Origin: Comamonadaceae bacterium
GTDB lineage: Bacteria; Pseudomonadota; Gammaproteobacteria; Burkholderiales; Burkholderiaceae_C
NCBI GenBank assembly: GCA_947476285.1
Contig: CANJPU010000002.1
Span: 101,787 to 165,786, forward strand
Direction: 5' to 3'
Length of the DNA stretch: 64,000 nucleotides
In this document: positions 54,708-63,915 of the stretch, in pieces
How positions within the stretch are numbered: position 1 is the first letter of the stretch
Layout: each line of letters starts with the position of its first letter
Notes under the pieces: generated by a model
Database searches by the model: none
What the model saw: only the letters and a program-made list of their open reading frames with translations
What the model was told of the DNA's origin: nothing
Translations under genes and position numbers: made by a program

Positions 54708-56330
54708 TCACGGCCTGGCCACTGAGAATTGCATGGGCACAGGCGTGCGCGCCTGCGCCTCGCGGCACACTGCCAGCACATTGGCCAGCACTGCGCGGGT
54801 GTCGCGCGGATCGATCACGCCGTCGTCCAGCAACTGCGCGCTGGTGGTGAACACGCTCATCTGGCTGTCAAAGCGATCGATGATGGTTTTTTGCAAGGCA
54901 TCGAGTCGGGGCTGGTCCACGCTGCCGCTCTTGCGCATCATGGCCGCCTCGGTCACGATGGCCATGGTGCGGGCGGCTTGCTCGCCGCCCATCACTGCGG
55001 TCTTGGCGTTGGGCCAGCTAAAGCAAAAGCGCGGGTGAAAGCCGCGCCCGCACATCCCGTAGTTGCCAGCGCCGAATGAGGCACCGCAGTAAATGGTGAT
55101 CTGTGGCACGGTGGCATTGGTCACCGCCTGAATCATCTTGGAGCCATGCTTGATCATGCCGGCCTCCTCATAGGCGCGGCCCACCATGAATCCGGTGGTG
55201 TTGTTCAGGTAGAGAATCGGCGTGCGCGACTGGCAGCAGGCCTGTATGAAATGCGTGGCCTTGGACGCGCCGGCCGGATCGATGGGGCCGTTGTTGGTGA
55301 TCACGCCGATGGGCCAGCCCTCAATCTTGAAATGACCGCACACGGTGGCGCTGCCGTAGTTCGCGCCAAACTCCAGAAACTCGGAGTCGTCGGCGAGGCG
55401 GGCGATCACCTGCTTCATGTCCACCGGCCGCTTGTGGTCCATGGGCATGATGCCTAACAATTCCTGTGGGTCGTGACGCGGCGGCTTGTAGCTGCGCTGC
55501 GCGCTGCCGGGCAGGTCGCGCTGCCAGTCGATCTGCGCAAGCACCTCGCGGGCAATGCGGATCGCATCGCGATCGTCCTCTGCCAGGTAGTCGCCCAGGC
55601 CGGAGACCGAGGTGTGCATCACCGCGCCGCCGAGTTCTTCATCCGTAGCCACCTCGCCGGTGGCGGCCATCAGGAGGGGCGGGCCGGCCAGTGCCGCGCG
55701 GGTTCTGTCCCTGACCATCACGATGTAATCGGACAAACCAGTCTGGTAGGCGCCGCCCGCGGTGGAGGCGCCGTGGGTCACCGTGACCAGAGGCAGACCA
55801 GCCGCCGAGATTCGCGCCAGGTTGCGAAACAGATTGCCGCCACGCACGAATTCTTCGACCTTGTACTCCAGCAGGTTCGCGCCAGCGCATTCAACCAGTT
55901 GCACATAGGGCAGCTTGTTCTCTAGCACGAGTTCTTGAATGCGAAGCTGCTTGTCCAGGCCCATCGGTTGCAAGGCGCCGGCATCAATGCCGGAGTCGGA
56001 CGCATTGACCATGCAGCGTATGCCAGAGACCGTGCCGATGCCGGTGATGACACCGCCGCCTGGCACGCTCTTGGCCAGGTCGGGCGTGTCCAGGCCCAGG
56101 CCGGCCAGCGCGCACAGCTCCAGGAAGGGCGTGCCAGGATCCAGCAGCAAGGCCACCCGCTCGCGCGGAAGCAACTGGCCGCGACTCTCGAAGCGCGCCT
56201 TGGATGCGCCTGACTTCACGGCCGTGCGCTGCTGGAATTCGCGCACCCGATCGATCAAGGCCAGCATGCCGGCGCGGTTGTCCTGGAATGCCTCGCTGGC
56301 CGGAACAACGGTGGATTCAATCTGTGCCAT
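54708..56330 (-). CDS. Acyl-CoA carboxylase beta subunit (carboxyltransferase; MCC/GCC-like)
   Basis: SRGQLLPRERVALLLDPGTPFLELCALAG; ASTAGGAYQTGLSDYIVMV; GVITNNGPIDPAGASKATHFIQACCQ; GASFGAGNYGMCGRGFHPRF. Confidence 0.95.
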   Translation of the reverse strand: MAQIESTVVPASEAFQDNRAGMLALIDRVREFQQRTAVKSGASKARFESRGQLLPRERVALLLDPGTPFLELCALAGLGLDTPDLAKSVPGGGVITGIGTVSGIRCMVNASDSGIDAGALQPMGLDKQLRIQELVLENKLPYVQLVECAGANLLEYKVEEFVRGGNLFRNLARISAAGLPLVTVTHGASTAGGAYQTGLSDYIVMVRDRTRAALAGPPLLMAATGEVATDEELGGAVMHTSVSGLGDYLAEDDRDAIRIAREVLAQIDWQRDLPGSAQRSYKPPRHDPQELLGIMPMDHKRPVDMKQVIARLADDSEFLEFGANYGSATVCGHFKIEGWPIGVITNNGPIDPAGASKATHFIQACCQSRTPILYLNNTTGFMVGRAYEEAGMIKHGSKMIQAVTNATVPQITIYCGASFGAGNYGMCGRGFHPRFCFSWPNAKTAVMGGEQAARTMAIVTEAAMMRKSGSVDQPRLDALQKTIIDRFDSQMSVFTTSAQLLDDGVIDPRDTRAVLANVLAVCREAQARTPVPMQFSVARP

Positions 56331-56501
56331 GGGTCAGTGTCCTTGTCGTTTGGAGTCCCACGCATCTTGCGCGGGAGCGCCGCCAGGTGACTCATCATGG
56401 TGTGTTTCTCCTCTGCGGGCAATAGACCGGTTCAGCGATTGACAATCCCCTCGTGCCCGATAGACTGATCCGCTGACCCGCATGATGCATTGGAGCAAAG
56501 C

Positions 56502-57392
56502 TTGAAACTCAGAAGATCCATTCTGCTTGTACCCGCCGGCGACGAGCGAAAGATTGGCAAGGCCCGTGACAGCGGCGCAGATGTATTGATGTTCGATCTG
56601 CAAGACAGCGTGCCTTTTGACGACCAAGCCAAGATGCAGGCACGCCAGACGCTGCGCGCTGCCTTGGCCGAGCCGTTCGACAAAGTGCGCGAAGTCAATG
56701 TGCGGGTCAATGCGGTCGATACGCCCTGGCTGCATGACGATATCCGCTTCATTCTCGACGTGGGCGTGGCTTCGGTCACGCTGCCTGAGCTGCGCAACGC
56801 CGGCGATGTCATTTACTTTGAGCGGCTGCTTAAGTCGATGCGGCCAAATGGCCCGGTTCCGGAAGTGTTGCTGGATATAGAGACGCCGGCTGCCTTGTGC
56901 AACCTGGAAGACATCGCCAGCCAGGCGACTTTGGTCAATGGGCTCATGGTGGGCGTGAACGACTATGCGCTGGAGGTCAATTCGTCCGGGGCTTTGTTCG
57001 GCCAGGCGGGCGAGCCGAGCCAGGATCACTTGAGCTGGATCAGGCCCAAGACCCTGGCGGTGGCGCGCGCCTACGGCTGGACGGTGGCCGATGCCTTGAT
57101 GCTCAAGGACCCGCGCGATACCGACATGGCGCGCACTGGCATGTGGCAATCCAAGCGCATGGGCTTTGACGGCTGGATCATTCTTTTCCCGCCACAGATT
57201 CCAGGGGCCAACGAAGTGTTCTCGCCATCGCCGTCGGAGCTGGAGTGGGCCAGGCAAGTGCTGCGCACCTATGAAGAGGAACAGGCCATGCCGCCTGCAC
57301 AGAGGAATGCCACCGTGCGGCGGCAACACCTCAAGCTGGCGCGCTACATGATTGAGCGCGCTGAGTCGATTGGCAGCTTCAAGCTGGTGTAA
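56502..57392 (+). CDS. CoA ester lyase (HpcH/HpaI, CitE-like)
   Basis: LKLRRSILLVPAGDERKIGKARDSGADVLMFDLQDSVPFDDQAKMQARQTLR; likely TTG start with upstream GGAG. Confidence 0.87.
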   Translation: MKLRRSILLVPAGDERKIGKARDSGADVLMFDLQDSVPFDDQAKMQARQTLRAALAEPFDKVREVNVRVNAVDTPWLHDDIRFILDVGVASVTLPELRNAGDVIYFERLLKSMRPNGPVPEVLLDIETPAALCNLEDIASQATLVNGLMVGVNDYALEVNSSGALFGQAGEPSQDHLSWIRPKTLAVARAYGWTVADALMLKDPRDTDMARTGMWQSKRMGFDGWIILFPPQIPGANEVFSPSPSELEWARQVLRTYEEEQAMPPAQRNATVRRQHLKLARYMIERAESIGSFKLV

Positions 57393-57399
57393 GCGAGGT

Positions 57400-58173
57400 C
57401 TAACGCCCCTGAAACTGCGGCGGTCGTTTTTCCGCGAACGCGGCAGCGCCTTCCTTGAGGTCTTGGGTCTCCCACAGCAGGCGGTTCATCACCAGCTCCA
57501 TGCGCAGCCCGGTCTGCAGATCGACGTCGCGCGCGCGGATGGCCAGCTCTTTGGCGGCCTGCACGGCCAGCGGCGCGTTGCGGCCTATGCGCTCGGCGTA
57601 TTCGAAGGCTGTCTCTAGCAGTTTCTCAGGCGCAACGATGCGGTTGATCAGGCCCCAGCGTGCCGCCGTCTCGGCGTCGATGACGTCGCCCGTCAGCATG
57701 AACTCCATGGCGATGGCGTAGGGGAGTTGACCTAGCAGTCGTTGGGTGGCGCCATTGCCAGGTACCAGCCCGCGTTTGACTTCTGCCAGGCTGAACTTTG
57801 CGCCGGGCACCGCGATGCGGATGTCAGTGGCCAGCATCATGCACACGCCGCCGCCCATGCACACACCGTTGATCGCGCTGATGATCGGCTTCCACACCTC
57901 CAGGCCGCGGTTGAGGATCTGGTCCTTTTGCGTGAGCCACATTTCGGAGAGCGAAGTGGGGTTGGTGAGAAGAGACTTGATGTCCGCGCCCGCACAAAAC
58001 GCGCGCTCGCCTACGCCGGTGATGATTGCCGCGCGGATGTCGGAATCGTCGCGCACGCGAGTCCAGGCGTGCGACAGCGCGCGGTAATGGTCTTCGTCCA
58101 GCGCATTCATCCGCTCGGGGCGATTGATGGTGATGAGGGCGATGTGGTTCTCAACTTTGATGTCAATGCTCAT
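57400..58173 (-). CDS. Enoyl-CoA hydratase/isomerase family protein
   Basis: IALITINRPERMNALDEDHYRALSHAW; ERAFCAGADIKSLL; INGVCMGGGVCMMLATDIRIA. Confidence 0.93.
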   Translation of the reverse strand: MSIDIKVENHIALITINRPERMNALDEDHYRALSHAWTRVRDDSDIRAAIITGVGERAFCAGADIKSLLTNPTSLSEMWLTQKDQILNRGLEVWKPIISAINGVCMGGGVCMMLATDIRIAVPGAKFSLAEVKRGLVPGNGATQRLLGQLPYAIAMEFMLTGDVIDAETAARWGLINRIVAPEKLLETAFEYAERIGRNAPLAVQAAKELAIRARDVDLQTGLRMELVMNRLLWETQDLKEGAAAFAEKRPPQFQGR

Positions 58174-58215
58174 GGGCTTGTCCTTGGCTGTGATGAAGTG
58201 GGAAGGTGCGCACTC

Positions 58216-59196
58216 TCACTCGGGTTCGATTCCAGCGTCCTTGACCTTCGCGCCCCATGATTTGAGCTGCTGCTTGACCAACTCGGCAAAGGCGGCTGGG
58301 TCAGACGGCATGGGCTCCAGGTTTGCTGCGAGCATGCGTTGGCGCATGTCGGGGCGGTTCAGGATGCGCTGCAAAGCGCCATTGAGTTTGTCCACAATGT
58401 CGCGCGGCAGGTTGGCCGGGCCGAACAGGCCTGTCCAGGCGGCCATGTCGAAGTCCTGCACGCGCAGGGCCTCTTCCACAGTGGGCAAATCAGGCGCGAG
58501 TGCGGAGCGTTTGGCGCTGGTCAACGCGATCGCGCGCATGCGTTTGGATGTGAGATGCGGTTGGCTGGAGGCGAGGTCAACCACCATGAATTGAACGCGG
58601 CCGGCGATGACTTCGGTCATTGCATCGGGGCTGCTCTTGAAAGGCACGCCGGTGGCGCCCAGGTTCTGCGAGCGGTTGAGCGATTCGCCCGGCACACGGA
58701 ACACCGTGCCGCTGTAGGCATAGAACACCTTGCCCTTGTTGGCCTGCGACCAGCTCACCAGCTCGGCCATGGTGTTGACTGGCACAGCCGCATTGACCGC
58801 CACAACGAAGGGCAGCGAGGCCACGCCGCCTATGGGAGTGAAGTCAGTGATGGGGTCATACGACAAGGTCTTGAAGACATGTGGATTGACCGAGTGCGAA
58901 GAGTTCGATGTCAGCAGCAGGGTGTAACCATCGGGCGGGGCGGCCTTGACCAGGTTGGATGCGATCTGCACCGCTGCGCCTGGGCGATTCTCAACGATGA
59001 AGGTCTGGTTGAGGGACTTGCCCAGCTCCTGCGCGATCATGCGCGCGGTCACATCGGTGCCGCTGCCGGGTGCAAAGCCGATGATGATTCTCACTGGCCG
59101 TGAAGGGTAGGCGTCTTGCGCGATGGCGGGCAGGCAAAGGCCGGTGAAGGCAACGGCCGCCAGCGCCATGAGGGTTCGAGCGATCTGTCTTTTCAT
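58216..59196 (-). CDS. Bug/TctC-type substrate-binding protein
   Basis: LPAIAQDAYPSRPVRIIIGFAPGSGTDVTARMIAQELGKSLNQTFIVENRPGAAVQIASNLV. Confidence 0.93.
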   Translation of the reverse strand: MKRQIARTLMALAAVAFTGLCLPAIAQDAYPSRPVRIIIGFAPGSGTDVTARMIAQELGKSLNQTFIVENRPGAAVQIASNLVKAAPPDGYTLLLTSNSSHSVNPHVFKTLSYDPITDFTPIGGVASLPFVVAVNAAVPVNTMAELVSWSQANKGKVFYAYSGTVFRVPGESLNRSQNLGATGVPFKSSPDAMTEVIAGRVQFMVVDLASSQPHLTSKRMRAIALTSAKRSALAPDLPTVEEALRVQDFDMAAWTGLFGPANLPRDIVDKLNGALQRILNRPDMRQRMLAANLEPMPSDPAAFAELVKQQLKSWGAKVKDAGIEPE

Positions 59197-59229
59197 GGGG
59201 TCTCCGATAGGCTTGGATTGATCAATTCA

Positions 59230-60438
59230 TCAGGCAAGCAATTTGCGCGAGATGAGTATGCGTTGGATGTCATTGGCACCACCGCCAATCTGCGCATGTC
59301 GCAGGTAGCGGTAGAACAGGGTGAGCGGCAGTTCCAGCGATTCGCCCATGGCGCCGTGGATTTGAATTGCCTGGTCCAGACAGCGCGCACCCCATTCGCC
59401 TGAGCACAGCTTGATCAGCGCGGCTTCGGCGCGCACGTCTTCGCCTGCATCGGCGCGGGCTGCCATCTCATAGGTCATGGAGCGCAAGGCCTGGATGTCC
59501 ACGTACATGTCAACCAGTTTGAACTGCACGCCTTGCCGCTCTGACAAGAGCTTGCCAAAGGTCATGCGCTGCTTGGCCCACACGACCGACAAATCCAGTG
59601 CGCGCTGCATCTTGCCCAGCGCATAGGGGCCGCGCAGCAAGCGGTCATGAATGGTCAGCCAGCGCTGGCCCAGGGTGAAACCATTGCCGACTTCGCCGAG
59701 CACGTCTTCGTCGGGCACCACGCAGTTGTCGAAGTCCACCACATACTGCTTTGGGTTGTTGCCAAGCCACGTGGCTATGCCCGGCGTGTTGACGCGCATG
59801 CCCGGGTTCTTTCGATCGACCAGAAACATGGTGATGCCGCCGCGCTGGCGCTTGTCAGGGTCGGTCACCGCCTGCAGCATCATGAAGTCGCACTCGTCGG
59901 CGTTGGAGATCCACATCTTGCTGCCGTTGATGACCCATTGGCCGTTCTTGCGCACCGCGCGGGTCTGCATCATGCCGCCGGGGTCGGAGCCGGCATTGGG
60001 CTCGGTCTGGCCGAAGGCGGTGGTCTTGGTGCCTTCGATCACCGGCCGCAAGAAGCGGTCAATCTGGTCGCCCTTGCATTCGTACAGGATGTTGCCCACG
60101 TTGGCCAGCGGTAGCGGCACAGAGGTGTACATGAGTTGCTCCATGATGGCCACCTGCGCCAGCATGGAAAGGCCCAGGCCCCCGTACTCTTCAGGCACCA
60201 TCAGGTACCACAGGCCGGTTTCGCGGGAAATCTTCTCAAGCCGGGCCGACACTTCAGGGCGGAACACGGTGCGAATCATCGAGATCTCAGGCATGCCGTA
60301 TGCCTGCTTGGGGCTGGCCATGAACTCTTGTTCAAGCGGTATCAGCTCATCACGCACGACGCGTTTGGCCAGGTCGCAAAACTCAGTAACGGCGGCGGGG
60401 AGTTTGTAGCTTTCAGAGTCGGTGTGAGTCGAGTGCAT
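59230..60438 (-). CDS. Acyl-CoA dehydrogenase family protein
   Basis: FGQTEPNAGSDPGGMMQTRAV, QWVINGSKMWISNADECDFMML, IQIHGAMGESLELPLTLFYRYLRHAQIGGGANDIQRILISRKLL. Confidence 0.95.
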   Translation of the reverse strand: MHSTHTDSESYKLPAAVTEFCDLAKRVVRDELIPLEQEFMASPKQAYGMPEISMIRTVFRPEVSARLEKISRETGLWYLMVPEEYGGLGLSMLAQVAIMEQLMYTSVPLPLANVGNILYECKGDQIDRFLRPVIEGTKTTAFGQTEPNAGSDPGGMMQTRAVRKNGQWVINGSKMWISNADECDFMMLQAVTDPDKRQRGGITMFLVDRKNPGMRVNTPGIATWLGNNPKQYVVDFDNCVVPDEDVLGEVGNGFTLGQRWLTIHDRLLRGPYALGKMQRALDLSVVWAKQRMTFGKLLSERQGVQFKLVDMYVDIQALRSMTYEMAARADAGEDVRAEAALIKLCSGEWGARCLDQAIQIHGAMGESLELPLTLFYRYLRHAQIGGGANDIQRILISRKLLA

Positions 60439-60574
60439 GGTTCAGAAGTTGGTTAAAGGGGCGACCCCGGTATTTGAGGCGTCTTGGGCGTTTGCGTCAA
60501 TATTAAACTTCGCTCGGTGAAACCCCTAGGGATTGCCTGGGGTGTGGCGGTGAAAATGCTCGCAGGAGATTGCA

Positions 60575-61546
60575 ATGAAGACAACTATCAAGTGCGTGCT
60601 GGCCTTGTGCATCGCGGCCCTTCCTGGGCTGGCCGCATCCCAGGCAGCGCCGTGGCCAAGCAAACCCATCAAAGCCGTGGTGCCGTTCCCCGCCGGTGCA
60701 GCCACCGACATTCTGGCGCGGCTGGTGCTGGAGAGGGTGTCCAAACAACTGGGCCAACCCATCATCGTGGAGAACAAACCCGGCGCGGGCGGCACGATCG
60801 GCGAGGCAGCGGTGGCGCAGGCCGATCCCGATGGCTACACCATCATGGTTCATTCCAATTCGCACACCCTCACGCCATGGACCTACAAGAACCTCAGCTA
60901 CAACGCGGCCCGTGATTTTGTCGGTGTCATTCCCCTGGCATCGGTGCCCATGGCCATCGTGACTTCAGTGGACAAGCGATGGAGCGCGCCATCTGACCTG
61001 GTGCGCGCGGCCAAGGCCAACCCCGGAAGCATCAACTATTCATCATCGGGCGCTGGCGGCGCCACCCACCTGGGGGCTGAGCGCTTTCGCCTGGCAGGCG
61101 GGTTCACCGCCACCCACATTCCCTACAAAGGTTCAGCCGAGGCCCTGCGCGAAGTGCTGGCCGGGCGAGTGGATTTCCATGTCGCGCCACTCGGGCTGGT
61201 GGTGCCGCACTTGCGCGCAGGCAAGCTGATCGCGCTGGCGTCCACCAGCTCCAAGCGCTCAAGTGCGCTGCCCAGCGTGCAAACCACGGTGGAGGCGGGC
61301 TTGGCCAATTCGCAATACGACGTGTGGATCGGCATGTTTGCTCCGGCCAAGACGCCACGCGCAATCATCAACCGGCTCAACGAGGAAGCCGCGAAGGCCA
61401 TTCGCACGCCCGAAGTCAAGGAGCGCTTTGCCTCCATGGTGATGGACGAAATGCTGATGTCAGTCGACGAGTTTGGCGATTTCCTGAAGGCGGATTTTGA
61501 GACGAACCGATTGCTGGTCAAAGCAACTGGGATTGAGCCGAACTAG
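60575..61546 (+). CDS. Bug/TctC-type substrate-binding protein
   Basis: AASQAAPWPSKPIKAVVPFPAGAATDILARLVLERVSKQLGQPIIVENKPGAGGTIG. Confidence 0.93.
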   Translation: MKTTIKCVLALCIAALPGLAASQAAPWPSKPIKAVVPFPAGAATDILARLVLERVSKQLGQPIIVENKPGAGGTIGEAAVAQADPDGYTIMVHSNSHTLTPWTYKNLSYNAARDFVGVIPLASVPMAIVTSVDKRWSAPSDLVRAAKANPGSINYSSSGAGGATHLGAERFRLAGGFTATHIPYKGSAEALREVLAGRVDFHVAPLGLVVPHLRAGKLIALASTSSKRSSALPSVQTTVEAGLANSQYDVWIGMFAPAKTPRAIINRLNEEAAKAIRTPEVKERFASMVMDEMLMSVDEFGDFLKADFETNRLLVKATGIEPN

Positions 61547-61547
61547 T

Positions 61548-63206
61548 TCAGGTGAGGCGGCGCAGCAAGGGGGCTTTGTTCTCCCCGCCTCTGTGGATTT
61601 TTTCGTAGGGGTCGCTCAAAGTGGTGGGCGAAATTCGGCAGTCAATCAAGAAGAGCCCGCCCGATGCCAGGCCGCGCTTGAACACAGCGGGCAGGTCGCT
61701 CTCTCGCTCCAGCAGCACGCCGTCACCGCCGAATGCCTTGGCCAGCGCCACATAGTCGGGCGATGGCCAGCGCGCCAGCGCGCCATCGAGCCCCAGAGAG
61801 TGCAGCTTGTGCACTTCGGCGCCATAGCCCGCGTCATTGAGCAGCACGATCACCATAGGCAGGCGGTGATGGACCACCGAGTTCAACTCCTGAATGTGAA
61901 ACAGAAGACTGCCGTCGCCTTCGATCAGAATGCGCGGCTGACCGGGCTGCGCCAGAGCCATGCCGATGGCCAGCGGCAAGGTCTGCCCCACCGCGCCGAA
62001 CTGCGATGAGAACTGAATGTCGCCGCCTTCGGGCAGCGCGAGATACATGCCGACAAATCCAAAGAAATGCCCCGCACCGCAAGTGACCTGGCTGCCAGCC
62101 GGCAGCGCGCGTGACAACTCACGCATCAGAAGGCGCGGGTCCAGGCCGTCCGTCGGCTTTGCAATCGCGGGTGTGGGTGCAGCCATGACGGCGCGGGTCT
62201 GGCTACTGCGGTAGCCGGTGGCTTTGATGGCGCGTCTGTCAAGCTGCGCATTGATCGAGCGGACCGTCTTGCGCGCATCGCCGCGCACGAACTGCCCCGG
62301 CAGCACACCGATCTGGGCCGGCACGTCGATGTCGATGCGGGTGACCTTTGCGCTGGGAAAGAGCAGGCCGCCTTCGCTGGTGTAGTAGCCCAGTTCGGCG
62401 CCCACGCCCAGCACAAAGTCGGCATCCGCGCACAGCGCTTCACTGGGCAGGCTGGCGAATGCGCCAGCGATGCCGATATCAAACTCATGTCCGTCGAACA
62501 GGCCTTTGGCTTGCAGGCTGGTCGCCAGCAAGGCGCCCACGCGGTCGGCCAGGCCGATGATTTCGTCCCTGGCGCCCGATGACTTGGCGCCGCGCCCGGC
62601 GATGATGATGGGCCTTTGTGCGGCCAGCAATTGATCGATCAAGGAATCGATGGCGGCAGGGTCAGCGCCTTGCGGGGCCGGCATGAAGGTGGCGCTGGGT
62701 TGGTAGTCAATCTCCCACTCCATGAGCTGGTCTAGCATGTCTATTGGCATGGCCAGCGCAACGGGTTGGCGATGCAGCCTGGCAGCGTAGAACGCCTCGG
62801 CGATGTCCTCGGCCAGGTTGTCGGCGCGCGACAGGCGCAGATAGCGGGTCTCGCAAGACTCGACGAAGGGGCGCTGGTCCATGAGCTGCAGCTTGTTCTT
62901 GGTGCCAGCAGGCAACTCGGGCAGCAGCAGCACCAGGCTGGATCGGTTGCGCGCAGCGGCCATCAGGGATGTGCCCACCTGCGTCAGGCCCGGGCCCCAG
63001 GTCACGGTTGCAATGCCCACTTGCCCGGTGACGCGGAAATAACCATCGGCCATGGCGATGGCTGCGGCCTCATGACGCGCCGAATGAATCTTGATTCCCG
63101 CGGTGACCATCGCACCCCACAAGGGAATGTTGCCGTCTCCCATCAGGCCGAAAGCAGTGCCGCCCTCGGCTTTAACTGCAGCGGCAACTGCATCACTGAT
63201 TTTCAT
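61548..63206 (-). CDS. Thiamine pyrophosphate-dependent enzyme (acetolactate synthase-like)
   Basis: KAEGGTAFGLMGDGNIPLWGAMVTAGIKIHSARHEAAAIAMADGYFRVTGQVGIATVTWGPGLTQ; RILIEGDGSLLFHIQELNSVVHHRLPMVIVLLNDAGYG. Confidence 0.92.
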   Translation of the reverse strand: MKISDAVAAAVKAEGGTAFGLMGDGNIPLWGAMVTAGIKIHSARHEAAAIAMADGYFRVTGQVGIATVTWGPGLTQVGTSLMAAARNRSSLVLLLPELPAGTKNKLQLMDQRPFVESCETRYLRLSRADNLAEDIAEAFYAARLHRQPVALAMPIDMLDQLMEWEIDYQPSATFMPAPQGADPAAIDSLIDQLLAAQRPIIIAGRGAKSSGARDEIIGLADRVGALLATSLQAKGLFDGHEFDIGIAGAFASLPSEALCADADFVLGVGAELGYYTSEGGLLFPSAKVTRIDIDVPAQIGVLPGQFVRGDARKTVRSINAQLDRRAIKATGYRSSQTRAVMAAPTPAIAKPTDGLDPRLLMRELSRALPAGSQVTCGAGHFFGFVGMYLALPEGGDIQFSSQFGAVGQTLPLAIGMALAQPGQPRILIEGDGSLLFHIQELNSVVHHRLPMVIVLLNDAGYGAEVHKLHSLGLDGALARWPSPDYVALAKAFGGDGVLLERESDLPAVFKRGLASGGLFLIDCRISPTTLSDPYEKIHRGGENKAPLLRRLT

Positions 63207-63221
63207 GTCCTACACCTCATG

Positions 63222-63235
63222 GCTGCATATGCAGC
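63222..63235. promoter_or_regulatory. 14-bp perfect palindrome GCTGCATATGCAGC upstream of the TPP-enzyme gene
   Basis: Perfect palindrome 16-29 bp upstream of the start codon at 63206 (minus). Confidence 0.35.
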
Positions 63236-63400
63236 GCACAGTGTACTCAGGGGCGTGTCAGAGCGTATTGTTTGGCAGACCAAAATTGGAAATGTCTAGC
63301 TCCTGCTGGCCGCCCTGAGTGTGCGGCGACGGCCGCATGGCTCGTACGCTGCGCTCATGTATCGCCCGTCGTTTCATGCGGTATGTGTCGCGTGTCGCGT

Positions 63401-63624
63401 CAGGCGCAAGGCGGCCAGGGCTCATGCTGTGGCGGTCTGCGCTTCGCTTCGACTCCGCTGTGATTTGTGCTCTGGGGTCGGCGGTGTGCAACTCGCTTCT
63501 CGCCCTTCGGGCGCTGCGCTCAAACAAGCACACCGAGCATGACAACGTGTCGCGCTGCGCGCGATCCGACCCCAGAGCACAAATCACAGCCGCCCCAGAA
63601 TGAGCCCTGGCCGCCTTGCGCCTG
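63401..63624. repeat. 224-bp composite inverted repeat (24-bp outer and 25-bp inner perfect arms)
   Basis: caggcgcaaggcggccagggctca 63401-63424 vs 63601-63624; gctgtgatttgtgctctggggtcgg 63457-63481 vs 63566-63590. Confidence 0.9.
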
Positions 63625-63687
63625 CCGCGACCGACAACTTGGTGGGCGCGCGAACGTCTCAGACGAAGTGATCACTACACCTCTCAC

Positions 63688-63722
63688 TGTCATCCTGGAC
63701 TCGATCCGGGATCCACTTCACT
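63688..63722 (+). repeat. 35-nt repeat, third copy (TGTCATCCTGGACTCGATCCGGGATCCACTTCACT)
   Basis: Near-identical to reverse complement of 25022-25056. Confidence 0.75.
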
Positions 63723-63915
63723 TGCGCAAACGTGTTGACCGGCGCGACGTGGATTGCGGCTCAAGGCCGCAATGACAGCAGGCGTCTGGGCTGCGCATTG
63801 AGGAACCTGTGCGCTCGAAATGTCTTGACCGCCACGCACGCCACCACTTTACCCGTCGCGGCAGGCGATGCCCGGCAGGCGCGATTTGCTGTGGCGGCTG
63901 GGATTTGCGGCCTGA

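Noticed and set aside
63272-63775. Several small ORFs downstream of the TPP gene
   Set aside because: They overlap the 224-bp inverted repeat, occur in multiple frames and lack RBS or family signatures
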